Of a stretch of 64,000 nt of DNA, positions 42,345 to 55,896 are shown one piece after another. Under the pieces are notes generated by a model, which was not told the DNA's origin, made no database searches, and saw only the letters and a program-made list of their open reading frames with translations. Made by a program: the position numbers and the translations under genes. The stretch comes from Bog-756 sp963699345 (GTDB lineage: Bacteria > Actinomycetota > Acidimicrobiia > Acidimicrobiales > RAAP-2). The DNA is taken from NCBI GenBank assembly GCA_963699345.1, contig CAVOTL010000005.1, positions 1 to 64,000 on the forward strand. The letters are read 5' to 3'. Position 1 is the stretch's first letter, and each line of letters begins with the position of its first letter.

Positions 42345-42366
42345 GCGACGACCGGGCGTCGGTCGC

Positions 42367-43206
42367 TCAGTCGAGCGCCCGGCGCAGGGCGTCGCACTCC
42401 GCCGTGGCCGCCGCCCGTAGCGCGGCGACGTCCGGTCCGGCGGCCAGCAGCGAGCGCGAGGCGCTGGGCAGCACCGTGCCGGGCGCGCATCCGCGAACAG
42501 CGCCCGGACCGTGTCGGTCGTCCCGCCCTGGACCCCGAAGCCCGGGGCCAGCACCACCCCGCCGAGGCCCGCCAGGTCGAAGGCCGAGGGCGTCAGCGTG
42601 GCGCCGATGACCACGCCGACGGAGCCCGGGACCGGCAGGCCGCCGTGGTTGAGGGCGGCGATCTCGGACAGCAGCTGGTCCTCCACGGTCGGAGCCGGCC
42701 GACGTGGTCGCCGTCTGCAGCGACCGTCCCTCGGGGTTCGAGCTGCGGGTGACCACGATGACGCCGCGCCCGCCGGCTGCGGCCAGGTCGAGGGCGGGCC
42801 GGAGGGCGCCCAGCCCCATGTAGGGCATGGCGGTCATGGCGTCGGCCACCAGCGGGCTCGCCGGGTCGAGCCAGGCCGAGGCGTAGGCGGCCATGGTCGA
42901 GCCGATGTCGCCGCGCTTGGCGTCGGCGATGACCACCAGACCGGCCCGACGGGCCGCCGCCAGGACCTCCTCGAGGGCGGCCAGCCCCGCCGACCCCATC
43001 CGCTCGAAGAAGGCCACCTGCGGCTTGACCACCGGCACGACCCCGGCGAACGCCTCCACGCACGTCCGCCCGAAGGCGGCCAGGCCGTCGGGGTCGTCGG
43101 CGAGTCCCCAGGCGCCGAGCAGGTCGGCGCTGGGATCGATGCCCGCGCACAGCGGCCCGGTGGCCGCCACCGCCTTCGCTACCCGGGTGGTGAATCCGTC
43201 CGTCAT
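42367..43206 (-). CDS. pyrF: Orotidine 5'-phosphate decarboxylase, type 2 (frameshifted)
   Basis: Last step of UMP synthesis. The catalytic Lys-Asp motif is VIADAKRGDIGSTMAAYA near residue 95. CAGIDPSADLLGAWGL begins the barrel. A middle segment (LGGVVLAPGFGVQGGTTDTV) lies in a second frame; shifts near 42695 and 42490 cancel, giving 279 aa. GAGGAGG stands 5 nt before the ATG at 43206. The strand neighbour on the far side should be mihF but is separated by the pxp cassette. Confidence 0.94.
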   Translation of the reverse strand: MTDGFTTRVAKAVAATGPLCAGIDPSADLLGAWGLADDPDGLAAFGRTCVEAFAGVVPVVKPQVAFFERMGSAGLAALEEVLAAARRAGLVVIADAKRGDIGSTMAAYASAWLDPASPLVADAMTAMPYMGLGALRPALDLAAAGGRGVIVVTRSSNPEGRSLQTATTSAGSDRGGPAAVRDRRPQPRRPAGPGLRRRGHRRHADALGLRPGGPRRGGAGPGLRGPGRDDRHGPGAVRGCAPGTVLPSASRSLLAAGPDVAALRAAATAECDALRRALD

Positions 43207-43248
43207 GGCGTCCTCCTCGTCGGTTCGTCGTCCTCGCCGGGGTCGGGC

Positions 43249-44246
43249 TCACGGCTGGGCCGCCCCGACGATCGACGCGCACCGACCGGACCCGGTGGGC
43301 CGCGCACCACGCGCCGATCCCGTCGAGCACCCGCCAGGCGGCCCGCGGGTCGCGGAAGGTGGCCGTGCCGACCTGGACGGCGTCCGCCCCCGCCATCAAC
43401 AGTTCCACGGCGTCGTCACCGGTCATCACCCCGCCGACCCCGATGATGGTGGCGTCGGGGTGGGCGGCCCGCACGTCGAACACGGCCCGGACGGCGATGG
43501 GATGGAGCGACGGTCCCGACAGGCCGCCGCCGGCCGGTCCCGATCCGAGGACCGGGAGCGCGGCGTTCGGTGTCGATGACCATGGCCAGCGCGGTGTTGA
43601 CCAGCGTGACGCCCTCGGCCCCGTGGGCCAGGGCCGCCCCGGCGATCTCGGCCAGGTCCGACACCGTCGGGCTGAGCTTGGCCCACCGGGGCACGGCCGG
43701 TCCGTGGGCCGCCACCGCCTCCATGACCTCGGCGGTCGCCGTGGCCGAGTGGGCGAACATGTGGCGCCGGTCCTCGATGTTGGGGCAGCTGACGTTCACC
43801 TCGATGGCCGTCAGCCCCGGCACCCCGGCCAACATGCCGGCCGCCTTGGCGTAGTCGTCCACCCGCTGGCCCCAGATGCTCACCACCGTGCGGGCCCCGA
43901 CCGCCTGCAGCCGGGGCAGGTCGTCGCGCACCCAGGCCTCGATCCCGGGACCCTGGAGGCCGACGCTGTTGACCATGCCCGCCCCCGCCTGGTGCACCCG
44001 GGGCGCCGGGTTGCCCGGCCACGGATCGACCGACAGCGACTTCACCACCACCGCGCCGAGCGCGGCCAGGGGCCCGTAGGCCTCGAGCTCGTCGGCGTGG
44101 CCGGCGGTGCCCGAGGCCGTCATCACCGGGTTGGGCAGCGTGAGCGAGCCGACGGTCGCCGACAGGTCGACGTCCCCGCGGGTGGCGGCCCGCCAGGCCC
44201 GGCCCACCCGGCCGCGTCGCCCGGCGCCCGCGGCGCCGCCGCTCAC
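43249..44246 (-). CDS. pyrD: Dihydroorotate dehydrogenase, class 1B type (frameshifted; end approximate)
   Basis: Oxidises dihydroorotate to orotate. VGSLTLPNPVMTASGTAGHA begins the FMN barrel; the catalytic Cys is in IEVNVSCPNIEDR, the mark of cytosolic class 1 enzymes, and GGVMTGDDAVELLMAGADAV is the phosphate site. Class 1B enzymes usually pair with an iron-sulfur flavoprotein PyrK; no pyrK is in the window. Frame changes near 43550 and 43285. The end is either TGA 43249 (+1 step) or a TGA overlapping the pyrF start (43203). GTG start at 44246, 4 nt after carB. Confidence 0.92.
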
Positions 44247-44250
44247 CGGA

Positions 44251-47566
<3,316 letters not shown>

Positions 47567-47567
<1 letters not shown>

Positions 47568-48708
47568 CAGGCCGCTCCTCCCGACGTCCGTCCACCCGGT
47601 CCACCGTGGGCGTCCATCAGCATCCGGAACTCCTCGAACAGGTAGCGGGCGTCGTGGGGGCCGGGGCCGGCCTCGGGGTGGTACTGCACGCTGAAGGCCG
47701 GGACCTCGGTGCTGGCCAGTCCCTCGATGACCCCGTCGTTGAGGTTGACGTGGGTCACCTCGGCTGGCCCCGAGCGAGTCGGCGGCCACCGCGTAGTTGT
47801 GGTTCTGCGAGGTGATCTCGACCCGGCCCGTGGCCGTGCGCCGCACCGGATGGTTGCCGCCGTGGTGGCCGAAGGGGAGCTTGTAGGTGGTGGCGCCGAG
47901 GGCGGTGGCCAGCAGCTGGTGGCCGAGGCAGATGCCGAAGATCGGCACCGACCCGTGGTCGACCAGCCGCCGGACCTCGGCGACGACGCCCGGCAGGGCG
48001 GCCGGGTCGCCGGGCCCGTTGGAGAGGAAGATGCCGTCGGGTCCGAGGGCGAGCGCCTCGTCGGCCGGGGTGGCGGCGGGCACGACCGTCACCGTGGCGA
48101 GGTCGCCGAGCTGGCGCAGCATGGCCTCCTTGATGCCGAAGTCGTAGGCGACCACCCGGTAGGGGCCGTGCCCCCGGGTGAGCGAGCGGCGCGTCGTCAC
48201 CGTCGACACCAGGTCGCGTCCGTCCGTCGGCGGCGGCGTCACGGGCGGCGGCCAGCAGCTCGGACTCGGCGGCGGTGCCGAAGGCGCAGGGCGCCGACCC
48301 GTGGTCGCGCAGGTGCCGGGTGAGGCGTCGGGTGTCGACCCCGGTGATCCCGGCCACGTCGTGGCGGGTGAGGAAGCCCTCGAGGGTGCCCTCGGACCGC
48401 CAGTTGGACGGGGCGTCGGCCAGGTCGCGCACCACCACGCCCCGGCAGTGGGGCCGGACCGCCTCGTCGTCGGCCGCGTTGACCCCGTAGTTGCCGATGT
48501 GGGGGTAGGTGAAGGCGATCACCTGACCGGCGTAGGAAGGATCGGTGATGACCTCCTGGTAGCCCGACAGCACCGTGTTGAACACGGCCTCACCGGTCGA
48601 GATGCGACCGACGGGTTCCGCCCCGAAGGCCTCGCCCTCGAAGACCGTCCCGTCGGCCAGCACCAGCAGCGCCGGCTCCCGGCGGGCGCGGCCGCCCCGG
48701 GGGCTCAT
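47567..48708 (-). CDS. carA: Carbamoyl phosphate synthase small chain (two frameshifts)
   Basis: Glutamine amidotransferase subunit, about 379 aa, that supplies ammonia to CarB. The N-terminal domain has GEAVFNTVLSGYQEVITDPS and the class I amidotransferase domain has FGICLGHQLLATALG (catalytic Cys) and VQYHPEAGPGPHD (catalytic His). +1 steps near 48228 and 47768. The ATG at 48708 overlaps the pyrC stop as ATGA. Confidence 0.96.
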
Positions 48709-50025
48709 CGCTGCGCCTCGGCGTCGACGACGACCGGCTCGCCGGCCAGCACCGTGTGGCGGACCCGGCCGGTCAGCGTGCGTCCGGCGTAGGGGGTGTT
48801 GCGGGAGCGGGAGGCGAGCGCCGTCGGGTCGACGGTCCAGGTGGCGGTCGGGTCGATGACGCACAGGTTGGCGACCGCGCCCTCGACCACCGGGCCGCCC
48901 TGGGAGCCACCGTGGGCCGGATCGAGTCCGACGAGGGCGGCCGGCTGCCAGCTGAGCAGGGCGAGGATGCGCTCGATCGGCAGGTCGAGCTCGGTGATGG
49001 ACAGGGCCAGGGCCGTCTGCAGCCCGAGCATGCCGGGCGGGGCCTGGTCGAAGGGCAGGTCCTTCAGCTCCGGGGCGTGCGGGGCGTGGTCGGTGGCGAT
49101 GGCGTCGGCCGTGCCGTCGGCCAGGGCGGCCTTGACGGCGTCGACGTCGGACTGGGGCCGCAGCGGCGGGTTGACCTTGAACACGCGGGTCGTAGCCGGA
49201 CGTGCAGTCGTCGGTCAGGGTGAAGTGGTGCGGCGCCACCTCGGCCGTCACCGGCACCCCGTCGGCCCGGGCCCGTCGCACCAGGTCGATCGAGCCGGCG
49301 GTCGACAGGTGGAGGAAGTGGACCCGTCCGCCGGTGGCCCGCGACAGGGCGATGTCCCGGGCGACCATGACCTCCTCGGCCTCGGCCGGCATCCCCGGGA
49401 GCCCGAGCCGGCTCGACCAGGCCCCTTCGTGCATGGTGCCGCCGGCGGCCAGGCTGGCGTCCTCGCAGTGCTGGCCGAGCACCACCCCGAGGCCGGTGGC
49501 GTACTGCAGGGCCCGGCGCATCAGGCCGGCCGACTGGACGCCGTCGCCGTCGTCGGTGAACAGGCGCACGCCGAGGGCGGCCAGCTCGGCCATGGGCGCC
49601 AGGCGCTCGCCGGCCCGTCCGACGGTGATGGCACCGGCCACCGCCACCTGGGCCAGCGCCCCCCGGGCGATGGCGTGGACGTTGCGCACCGACTCGGCCG
49701 AGTCGAGCGGGGGGTCGGTGTTGGGCATGGCCACCACGGCGGTGAACCCGCCGAGGGCGGCGGCCCGGGTGCCGGACTCGACGGTCTCGGCCTCCTCCCG
49801 GCCCGGCTCGCGCAGGTGGGTGTGCAGGTCGACGAGGCCCGGGGCGACGATGCAGCCCCCGGCGTCGAGCACCCGGGCGCCGGCCGGGACGTCGAGACCC
49901 TCGCCGACCGCCACCACCGTGCCGTCCGTCACCACGGACGTCGGCCCGGCGCGTGCCGGTGGCGTCGACCACGGTGCCGCCCGCGCACGACCAGCTCCGG
50001 GTCGTCGTCCCGTCGTGGCCGTCAT
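48705..50025 (-). CDS. pyrC: Dihydroorotase (frameshifted)
   Basis: Zinc enzyme of about 438 aa. VDLHTHLREPGREEAETVES carries the first metal ligands; QHCEDASLA, GRVHFLHLSTAGS and TDHAPHAPELKD carry the others. Frame changes near 50010, 49985, 49950 and 49195. The ATG at 50025 overlaps the pyrB stop as ATGA. It works between PyrB and PyrD. Confidence 0.95.
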
Positions 50026-50989
50026 GCCGCCCCCTCCAGCGCGCCGTGGCCGAGCAGCAGGAAGAGGACGGCCATGCGCACCGCCACGCCGTTGCCGACC
50101 TGGTCGGTGATGCGCGGCCGAGGGCAGTTCGGCCACCTCGGAGGCGATCTCCACGCCCCGGACCATGGGTCCCGGGTGCAGGATGATGGCCTCGGGCGGC
50201 AGCTGCAGGGCCCGGCGGGCGGTGAGGGCGTAGCCGGCGGTGTACTCGCGCATGGTGGGCACGTAGGCCCCGCTCCCCCGCTCGGCCTGGAGCCGCAGCA
50301 GCGAAATGACGTCCGTGCGGCTCGAGCACCGCGTCCAGGTCGTGGCTCACCGAGGCCACCGGCCACCCCTCGAGCGAGGGCGGCAGCAGCGTGGCCGGGG
50401 CGACCAGGGTCACCTCGGCGCCGAGGGCGGCGTAGGCGGTGATCTGCGAGCGGGCCACGCGGCTGTGGCGGATGTCGCCCACGATGGTCACCCGCAGGCC
50501 GCGGAAGGCGTCGGTGCCCTCGTCGCCCCCGCCGAGGGACTGGCGCACCGTGTAGAGGTCGAGCAGGGCCTGGGTGGGGTGCTGGTGCCATCCGTCGCCG
50601 GCGTTGACCACGGCGCAGTGGTCGACCCACCGGGCCACCCGGGCCGGCACCCCGGCCGAGCTGTGGCGCACGATCACCGCGTCCATGCCGATGGCCTGGA
50701 TGGTCTCGATGGTGTCCCGCAACGACTCGCCCTTCTTGACCGACGAGGAGCCGGCGGCGAAGGAGAGGACGTCGGCCGACATGCGCTTGGCCGCCGTCTC
50801 GAAGGACATGCGGGTGCGGGTCGAGTCCTCGAAGAACAGGGTGGCCACCGTGCGGCCCCGCAGGGTCGGCACCTTGGGATTGGCCCGGCGGCCGACCTCG
50901 GCGAAGGAGTCGGTGACGCGGAGGACGTCGGCGATCGAGGCGGCGTCGAGGTCGTCCATGCTCAGCAGGTGGGTCGGGAACGGGCTCAC
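50022..50989 (-). CDS. pyrB: Aspartate carbamoyltransferase catalytic chain (two frameshifts)
   Basis: First committed pyrimidine step, about 321 aa. FFEDSTRTRMSFETAAKRM binds carbamoyl phosphate, HQHPTQALLDLYT lies in the second contact, and HPGPMVRGVEI is near the end. +1 steps near 50320 and 50115. The GTG at 50989 overlaps the pyrR stop as GTGA. No pyrI regulatory chain is present, as in other actinobacteria; control is by PyrR. Confidence 0.96.
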
Positions 50990-51555
50990 CGGCTCACCAG
51001 CTCGCCCAGCGACACACCCTCGTCGGAGACGTCCACCATCTCGTCGCGGTTGGTGGGCAGGTTCTTGCCCACGTAGTCGGGCCGGATGGGCAGCTCGCGG
51101 TGGCCCCGGTCGACCATCACGGCCAGCTCCACCACCTGGGCCCGGCCGTACTCGCCCAGGGCGTTGAGGGCGGCCCGGATGGTCCGGCCCGTGAAGAGCA
51201 CGTCGTCCACCAGCACGACGGTCGATCCGGTCAGGTCGACGGCGATGTCGGTGGCCGCCTCGGGCAGGACGGGGCGCAGGCCGATGTCGTCGCGGTAGAA
51301 GGCGACGTCGAGCGTGCCGACCGGCACGTCGGCGCCCTCCACCTCGGCGAGGGTCTCGGCCAGGCGGTGGGCGATCCTCACCCCACCGGTCTGCAGGCCG
51401 ATCAGGACCACGTCGTGGAGGCCCCGGTTGCGCTCGGCGATCTCGTGGGCCATGCGGGTGATGGCGCGACGGACGTCGTCGGCGGACATGACCTGGACCC
51501 GGGGAACGAAGACGGCACCCCGCGGGCGGGTGTGACTGCGCTCTCGTTCGGCCAC
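50986..51555 (-). CDS. pyrR: PyrR regulator / uracil phosphoribosyltransferase
   Basis: Intact, 189 aa. The PRPP-binding loop is VVLVDDVLFTGRTIRAALNA. The protein binds pyr mRNA in response to UMP/UTP. A matching RNA loop lies in its own leader at 51576-51589, so it should control the whole pyr operon from this point. AGGAGG stands 5 nt before the GTG at 51555, close enough to the loop that binding could hide it. Confidence 0.97.
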   Translation of the reverse strand: MAERERSHTRPRGAVFVPRVQVMSADDVRRAITRMAHEIAERNRGLHDVVLIGLQTGGVRIAHRLAETLAEVEGADVPVGTLDVAFYRDDIGLRPVLPEAATDIAVDLTGSTVVLVDDVLFTGRTIRAALNALGEYGRAQVVELAVMVDRGHRELPIRPDYVGKNLPTNRDEMVDVSDEGVSLGELVSR

Positions 51556-51575
51556 CTGATCCTCCTGTCCGTACG

Positions 51576-51589
51576 GGCCTCACGGGACC
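51576..51589 (-). promoter_or_regulatory. PyrR-binding loop in the pyr operon leader
   Basis: On the minus strand the RNA reads GGUCCCGUGAGGCC. The core fits the PyrR consensus RUCCNGNGAGGY at every position, and flanking CGGG/CCCG form a stem. It is 10 nt upstream of the pyrR Shine-Dalgarno sequence, and no terminator follows, so control is more likely at translation than by attenuation. Confidence 0.8.
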
Positions 51590-51609
51590 CGCTTCACGGT
51601 CAGGCACCG

Positions 51610-51615
51610 ACTATA
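51610..51615 (-). promoter_or_regulatory. -10 hexamer TATAGT of the pyr operon
   Basis: TATAGT lies 55 nt before the pyrR start. Transcription should begin near 51603, which places the PyrR loop near the 5' end of a leader of about 48 nt. No good -35 is visible. Confidence 0.65.
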
Positions 51616-51653
51616 CCGCGTCGTCGCCGACGGCGTCCGGGCCGGCGCTCGGC

Positions 51654-52068
51654 TCAGCCGCCGGAGGAGGGTCGCACCCGGGCGGCCACGGTGGCCAGCA
51701 CGCCGTTCACGAAGCGGCCCGAGTCGTCCGTCGAGAACGCCGAGGCGAGGTCGACGGCCTCGTTGAGCACGACCGCGGTCGGGACGTCCTCACCGGTCAG
51801 CAGCTCGGCGGTGGCCAGGCGCAGCACGTTCCGGTCGACCACGGCCATGCGGTCGAGGTCCCAGCCGATGGCCGCCGACGAGATCAGTTCGTCGATGTCG
51901 CTCGCGGTGCTCCCCCACCGCCGTGACCAGGGTGGTCACGTAGGGATCGGGGGCGGCCGGCAGGGCGGCGAGGACCTCGGCCGGCGCCTCCCCCTTCAGG
52001 TCCGCCTCGTAGAGCAGGGTCAGGGCCCGCTCCCGGGACTGGCGGCGGGGTGCGGGGTCGGTGGTCAT
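51654..52068 (-). CDS. nusB: Transcription antitermination factor NusB (one frameshift)
   Basis: About 137 aa, all-helical RNA-binding factor of rRNA antitermination. RRQSRERALTLLYEADLKGE and VVDRNVLRLATAELLTGEDV with ALVLNEAVDLA-type end. A +1 step lies near 51912. ATG at 52068. It follows efp by 56 nt and precedes the pyr promoter. Confidence 0.94.
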
Positions 52069-52124
52069 CGTGCGGGGACGGGTCCTGAGGGGCGGGAGCG
52101 CGACCGGAGGGTCGTCGCGGCGCC

Positions 52125-52685
52125 TCAGGCCCGGGTGAGGTACTCGCCCGTCCGGGTGTCGACCTTGACCTTCTCCCCGGGGTTGACGAAGAGGGGCACC
52201 TGGATGACGAGGCCGGTCTCGAGGGTCGCCGGCTTGCGGGCCCCCGACACGCGGTCGCCCTGGAGCCCCGGCTCGGTCTCGGCGATCGTCAGCTCGACGG
52301 CGGCCGGGAGCTCGACGCCCACGATCTCGTCGCCGAAGAACTCGAGGACGGCGTCGTCGCCCTCCTTCAGGTACTTGGCGGCGTCGCCGAGCAGCCCGGT
52401 CTCCACCTGGAGCTGGTCGTAGGACCGGGTGTCCATGAAGACGTAGTCGGCGCCGTCCCGGTAGAGGAACTGCATCTCCCGCTTGTCGATGATGGCCTGC
52501 TCGAGCTTCTCGTCGGCCCGGTACGTCCGCTCGATGACGGCCCCCGTGCGCTGGTTCTTCAGCTTGGTGCGCACGAAGGCACCGCCCTTGCCCGGCTTCA
52601 CGTGCTGGAACTCGATCACGTTGAACAGGCCCTCGGGCAGGTTCAGGGTCATGCCGTTGCGGAGATCGTTGGTGGAGACGGCCAT
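52125..52685 (-). CDS. efp: Elongation factor P
   Basis: Intact, 186 aa, three beta-barrel domains. It rescues ribosomes stalled at proline runs. The tip loop is VKPGKGGAFVR with Lys33 at the functional position. The ATG at 52685 shares a base with the pepQ stop (TGATG). Confidence 0.97.
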   Translation of the reverse strand: MAVSTNDLRNGMTLNLPEGLFNVIEFQHVKPGKGGAFVRTKLKNQRTGAVIERTYRADEKLEQAIIDKREMQFLYRDGADYVFMDTRSYDQLQVETGLLGDAAKYLKEGDDAVLEFFGDEIVGVELPAAVELTIAETEPGLQGDRVSGARKPATLETGLVIQVPLFVNPGEKVKVDTRTGEYLTRA

Positions 52686-53861
52686 CAGACGGGGACTTCC
52701 TTCGGGAAACGGGTGAGTGGTCGGCTGCCGTGGTCCGTCACGACCAGCGTGTCCTCGATGCGGACCCCACCGACGTCCGGCAGGTACACGCCGGGTTCCA
52801 CGGTGACCACGGTGCCGGGCTGCAGGATAGCAGTCGATCCCGACCCGACCGCCGGGCCCTCGTGGATGTCGAGGCCCACGCCGTGGCCGGTCCCGTGCTC
52901 GAAGCGCTCCGCCCAGCCGGCCTCGGCGATGCGGTCGCGGCAGACCTTGTCGACGTCCCCGGCGGTCACCCCGGGGGCCACCGCCGCCACCCCGGCCCGC
53001 TGCGACGCGGCCACCACGTCGAACACGGTGGCCAGCTCGCCCGTCGGGGCCCCGCCCACGCAGAACGTGCGGGTCATGTCGGACCGGTAGCCGTCGAAGG
53101 TCGCCCCGAAGTCGACCACCACCGGGTCGCCCCGTCCGATCGGCCGGGCCCCGGGCCGGGCGTGGGGCTTCGCGGAGTTCGGACCCGGAGGCCACGATCG
53201 TCTCGAAGGCGCGGTCCTCGGCTCCGTGGACCCGCATGGCGTGGTCGAGGGCGGCGGCGAACTGCGCCTCGGTGAGCGGCGCGCCGTCTCGCCGCTCCGG
53301 CGAGCAGGGGGAGCACCGAGCCGAGGGCGGCGTCGGCGATGGCCGCGGCGCGCTCCATGCGCGCCACCTCGCCCGGGTCCTTCACCGTCCGCAGACCCTC
53401 GACCACGCCCTGGGTGGGCAGCAGCGCCCGGGGGGCGAGCACCTCCTCCCACGTGCGGCACGGCGGCCCACGTCACGTCGCCGGCCTCGAGACCGACCGT
53501 GGCGCCGGCCCCTGCCGCCCCCGCCAGGGCCTCGCGCTGGGCGGCGACCCCGCCGATGGCAGAGACGCACCGCCGGGCCGACGCCGGCGGCGGCCAGCTG
53601 CTCGGCGGCCTGGGTGCGGTACCGACCGTCGGTGGCCAACAGCGCCCCATCGGCCGACACCAGGAGGACGCCGGCCGACCCGGTGAACCCGGTCAGCCAA
53701 CGGATGTTGGCCGGGGTGGTCACGAGCAGCGCGTCGGGCCTCGACGCCTCGACCTCGAGGGCGGCCAGGGCGGCCCGGACCCGGTCGAGGCGGCCCACCA
53801 CGGACAGCGGCGGGAGCGGGGCGGACAGGTCGACCGGGTCGCCGCCGGTGGGGGGCGTCAC
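52685..53861 (-). CDS. pepQ: M24 family Xaa-Pro peptidase (frameshifted)
   Basis: About 391 aa. An N-terminal creatinase-like domain (ALLVTTPANIRWLTGFTGSA) is followed by the pita-bread metallopeptidase domain. Metal ligands are in DFGATFDGYRSDMTRTF (two Asp), GTGHGVGLDIHEGP (His), and VTVEPGVYLPDVGG and GVRIEDTLVV (Glu). Frame changes near 53570, 53460, 53295 and 53170. The GTG at 53861 overlaps the aroQ stop. Gene order aroQ-pepQ-efp is a usual one. Confidence 0.9.
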
Positions 53862-54311
53862 GACCGGGCGTCGAGCAGGCGGGACACGGCCTCGACGGCC
53901 AACGGGTAGCCGAGGCCGCCGAATCCGGCGATGCAGCCGTCGGACACGGGGGCGATGGTGGACGTGTGACGGAACGGCTCGCGGGCGGCCGGGTTGGAGA
54001 GGTGCAGTTCGACGACGACCCCGTCGTAGGCGGCCAGGGCGTCGTGCAGCGACCACGACGTGTGGGTCAGGGCCCCGGCGTTGACGATGATCGCCACCGT
54101 GCGTCCCCGGGCCCCGTGGACCGCCTCCACCAGGTCGCCCTCGTGGTTGGACTGGAGGTGCTCGAGTTCGAGGCCGGCGGCGGCGGCGGCGGCGGTCGCC
54201 GCCTCGACGTGGTCCGTCGAGGGTGGCGGTGCCGTAGACGTCGGGCTCGCGCTCCCCCAGCAGGTTGAGGTTCGGGCCCGAGAGCAGCAGCACCCGGCCG
54301 GGCGAACTCAC
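53858..54311 (-). CDS. aroQ: 3-dehydroquinate dehydratase, type II (one frameshift)
   Basis: 150 aa. GPNLNLLGEREPDVYG holds the catalytic Tyr and Arg, QSNHEGDLV and IVNAGALTHTS the substrate contacts, and VELHLSNPAAREPFRHTS the C-terminal site. A +1 step lies near 54215. GTG start overlaps the aroB stop (GTGA). Confidence 0.95.
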
Positions 54312-55377
54312 GACGCCGCTCCGCGGCCGAGGGACTCCATCTCCGCCAGGGTAGCGACCACGTCGGCCCGGCCGATGCCATGGACGACCTCGACGCCGTC
54401 CGGACCGTCGAGGACGAAGGTGAGGTCGCCCTGGGCCTTCTTGTCCCGGCCCATGAATCCGAGCAGCTGCTCGGGATCGCGACCCGGCGGCAGGGCGGTC
54501 GACAGGTCGTAGGTCGCCGACCACCGACCGGTGGTGCGCCACCCGGGCGTCGTCGATCCGGCCGAGGCGCCGGGCCAGGAGCGCGGCGAAGACCAGGCCG
54601 ACGGCCACCGCCTCGCCGTGGCGCAGGTCGGCGGCGTCGTCGTCGAAGGCCGACGCCTCGAGCGCGTGGGCCAGGGTGTGCCCGTAGTTGAGCAGCATGC
54701 GCCGGTCGCCCTCGCGTTCGTCGGAGGCCACGACGGCGGCCTTGACGGCCGCACAGCGGGCCACCTGCTCGTCGGTCGCCAGGTCGGCGGTGGGCGGTCC
54801 GCCGAGATCGCGTGTCGATCCCCAGCAGGGCGTACTTGGCCACCTCGCCCCGGCCCGACGCCCACTCCCGGGGCGGGAGCGAGGCGAGCGTGGCGGTGTC
54901 GCACAGGACGGCGGACGGCTGCCAGAAGGCGCCGACCAGGTTCTTGCCCTCGGGCAGGTTGACCCCGGTCTTGCCGCCGATGGCCGCGTCGACCTGGGCC
55001 AGGAGCGAGGTGGCCACGTTCACGTAGGCCGTGCCGCGGTGGAACGAGGCGGCGGCGAACCCGGCGAGGTCGGTCACCACCCCGCCCCCCACGGCCACCA
55101 CCACGTCGGACCGGCTGAGTCCCGACCGGGCGAAGCGACGGCACAGCTCCTCCAGGTGCGCGAGCGACTTGGCCGACTCGCCGTCGGGGACGGTCACCAC
55201 CTCGAAGGGGACGCCGGGATCGACCTCGACCCCGATCCGCTCCTGGGTCACCACCACGGCCCGGCGGGCCGACGGCACCGACGTCGCGATCACCCGGGCG
55301 AGCTCGTGGCGGACCCCGTCGCCGACCAGCACCTCGTAGGAGCGGTCGGCCAGGTCGACCGGCACCACTGTGGTCAC
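54308..55377 (-). CDS. aroB: 3-dehydroquinate synthase (two frameshifts)
   Basis: About 355 aa, NAD- and zinc-dependent. VVTVPDGESAKSLAHLEEL, VAVGGGVVTDLAGFAAASFH, LLAQVDAAIGGKTGVNLPEG, and NYGHTLAHALEA with zinc ligands are all present. +1 steps near 54812 and 54525. GTG start overlaps the aroK stop. Confidence 0.96.
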
Positions 55378-55896
55378 GGCAGGCTCCGGGCGAACGCGGT
55401 GGCGGCCAGGATGCGGTCGACCACCGTCGCCGGGTCGAGGTCGTCCACGTCCACGACGACGTCGGCCACCTCCTCGTAGAGCGGACGGCGGACGGCGTCG
55501 AGGGCGATCAGGGCGCCGGCCGGATCGTCGTCGAGCAGGGGCCGGCCGACGCCGGTCCCCACCCGGGCGGCCAGGGTGCCGGGGTCGGCCCGCAGCCAGA
55601 CGACGATGGGCTCGGCCAGGAGCGCCCGGTTCCCGGGCGACAGCACCGAGCCTCCGGCGGCCGACACCACCGTCGGTCCCGGCGAGCCGACGGCCTCGGC
55701 CAGCACCCGTGACTCCTCGGCCCGGAACGCCGCCTCGCCCCGGGCGGCGAACAGCTCGGGCACCGTCGATCCGGTCGAGGCCTCGACCATGGCGTCCGAG
55801 TCCAGGTAGCGCCCATCCGAGCCGGGCGGCGAGCAGCCGGCCGACGGTGGTCTTGCCGCTCCCCATCATCCCGACCAGCACGATGTGGTCAGGCAT
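55374..55896 (-). CDS. aroK: Shikimate kinase (one frameshift)
   Basis: 173 aa. P-loop VGMMGSGKTTVGRLLA at residues 7-22, shikimate-contact segment FRAEESRVLAEA, and VVSAAGGSVLSP. A +1 step near 55813 joins the first 30 residues. The ATG at 55896 overlaps the end of aroC by 8 nt. Confidence 0.95.
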
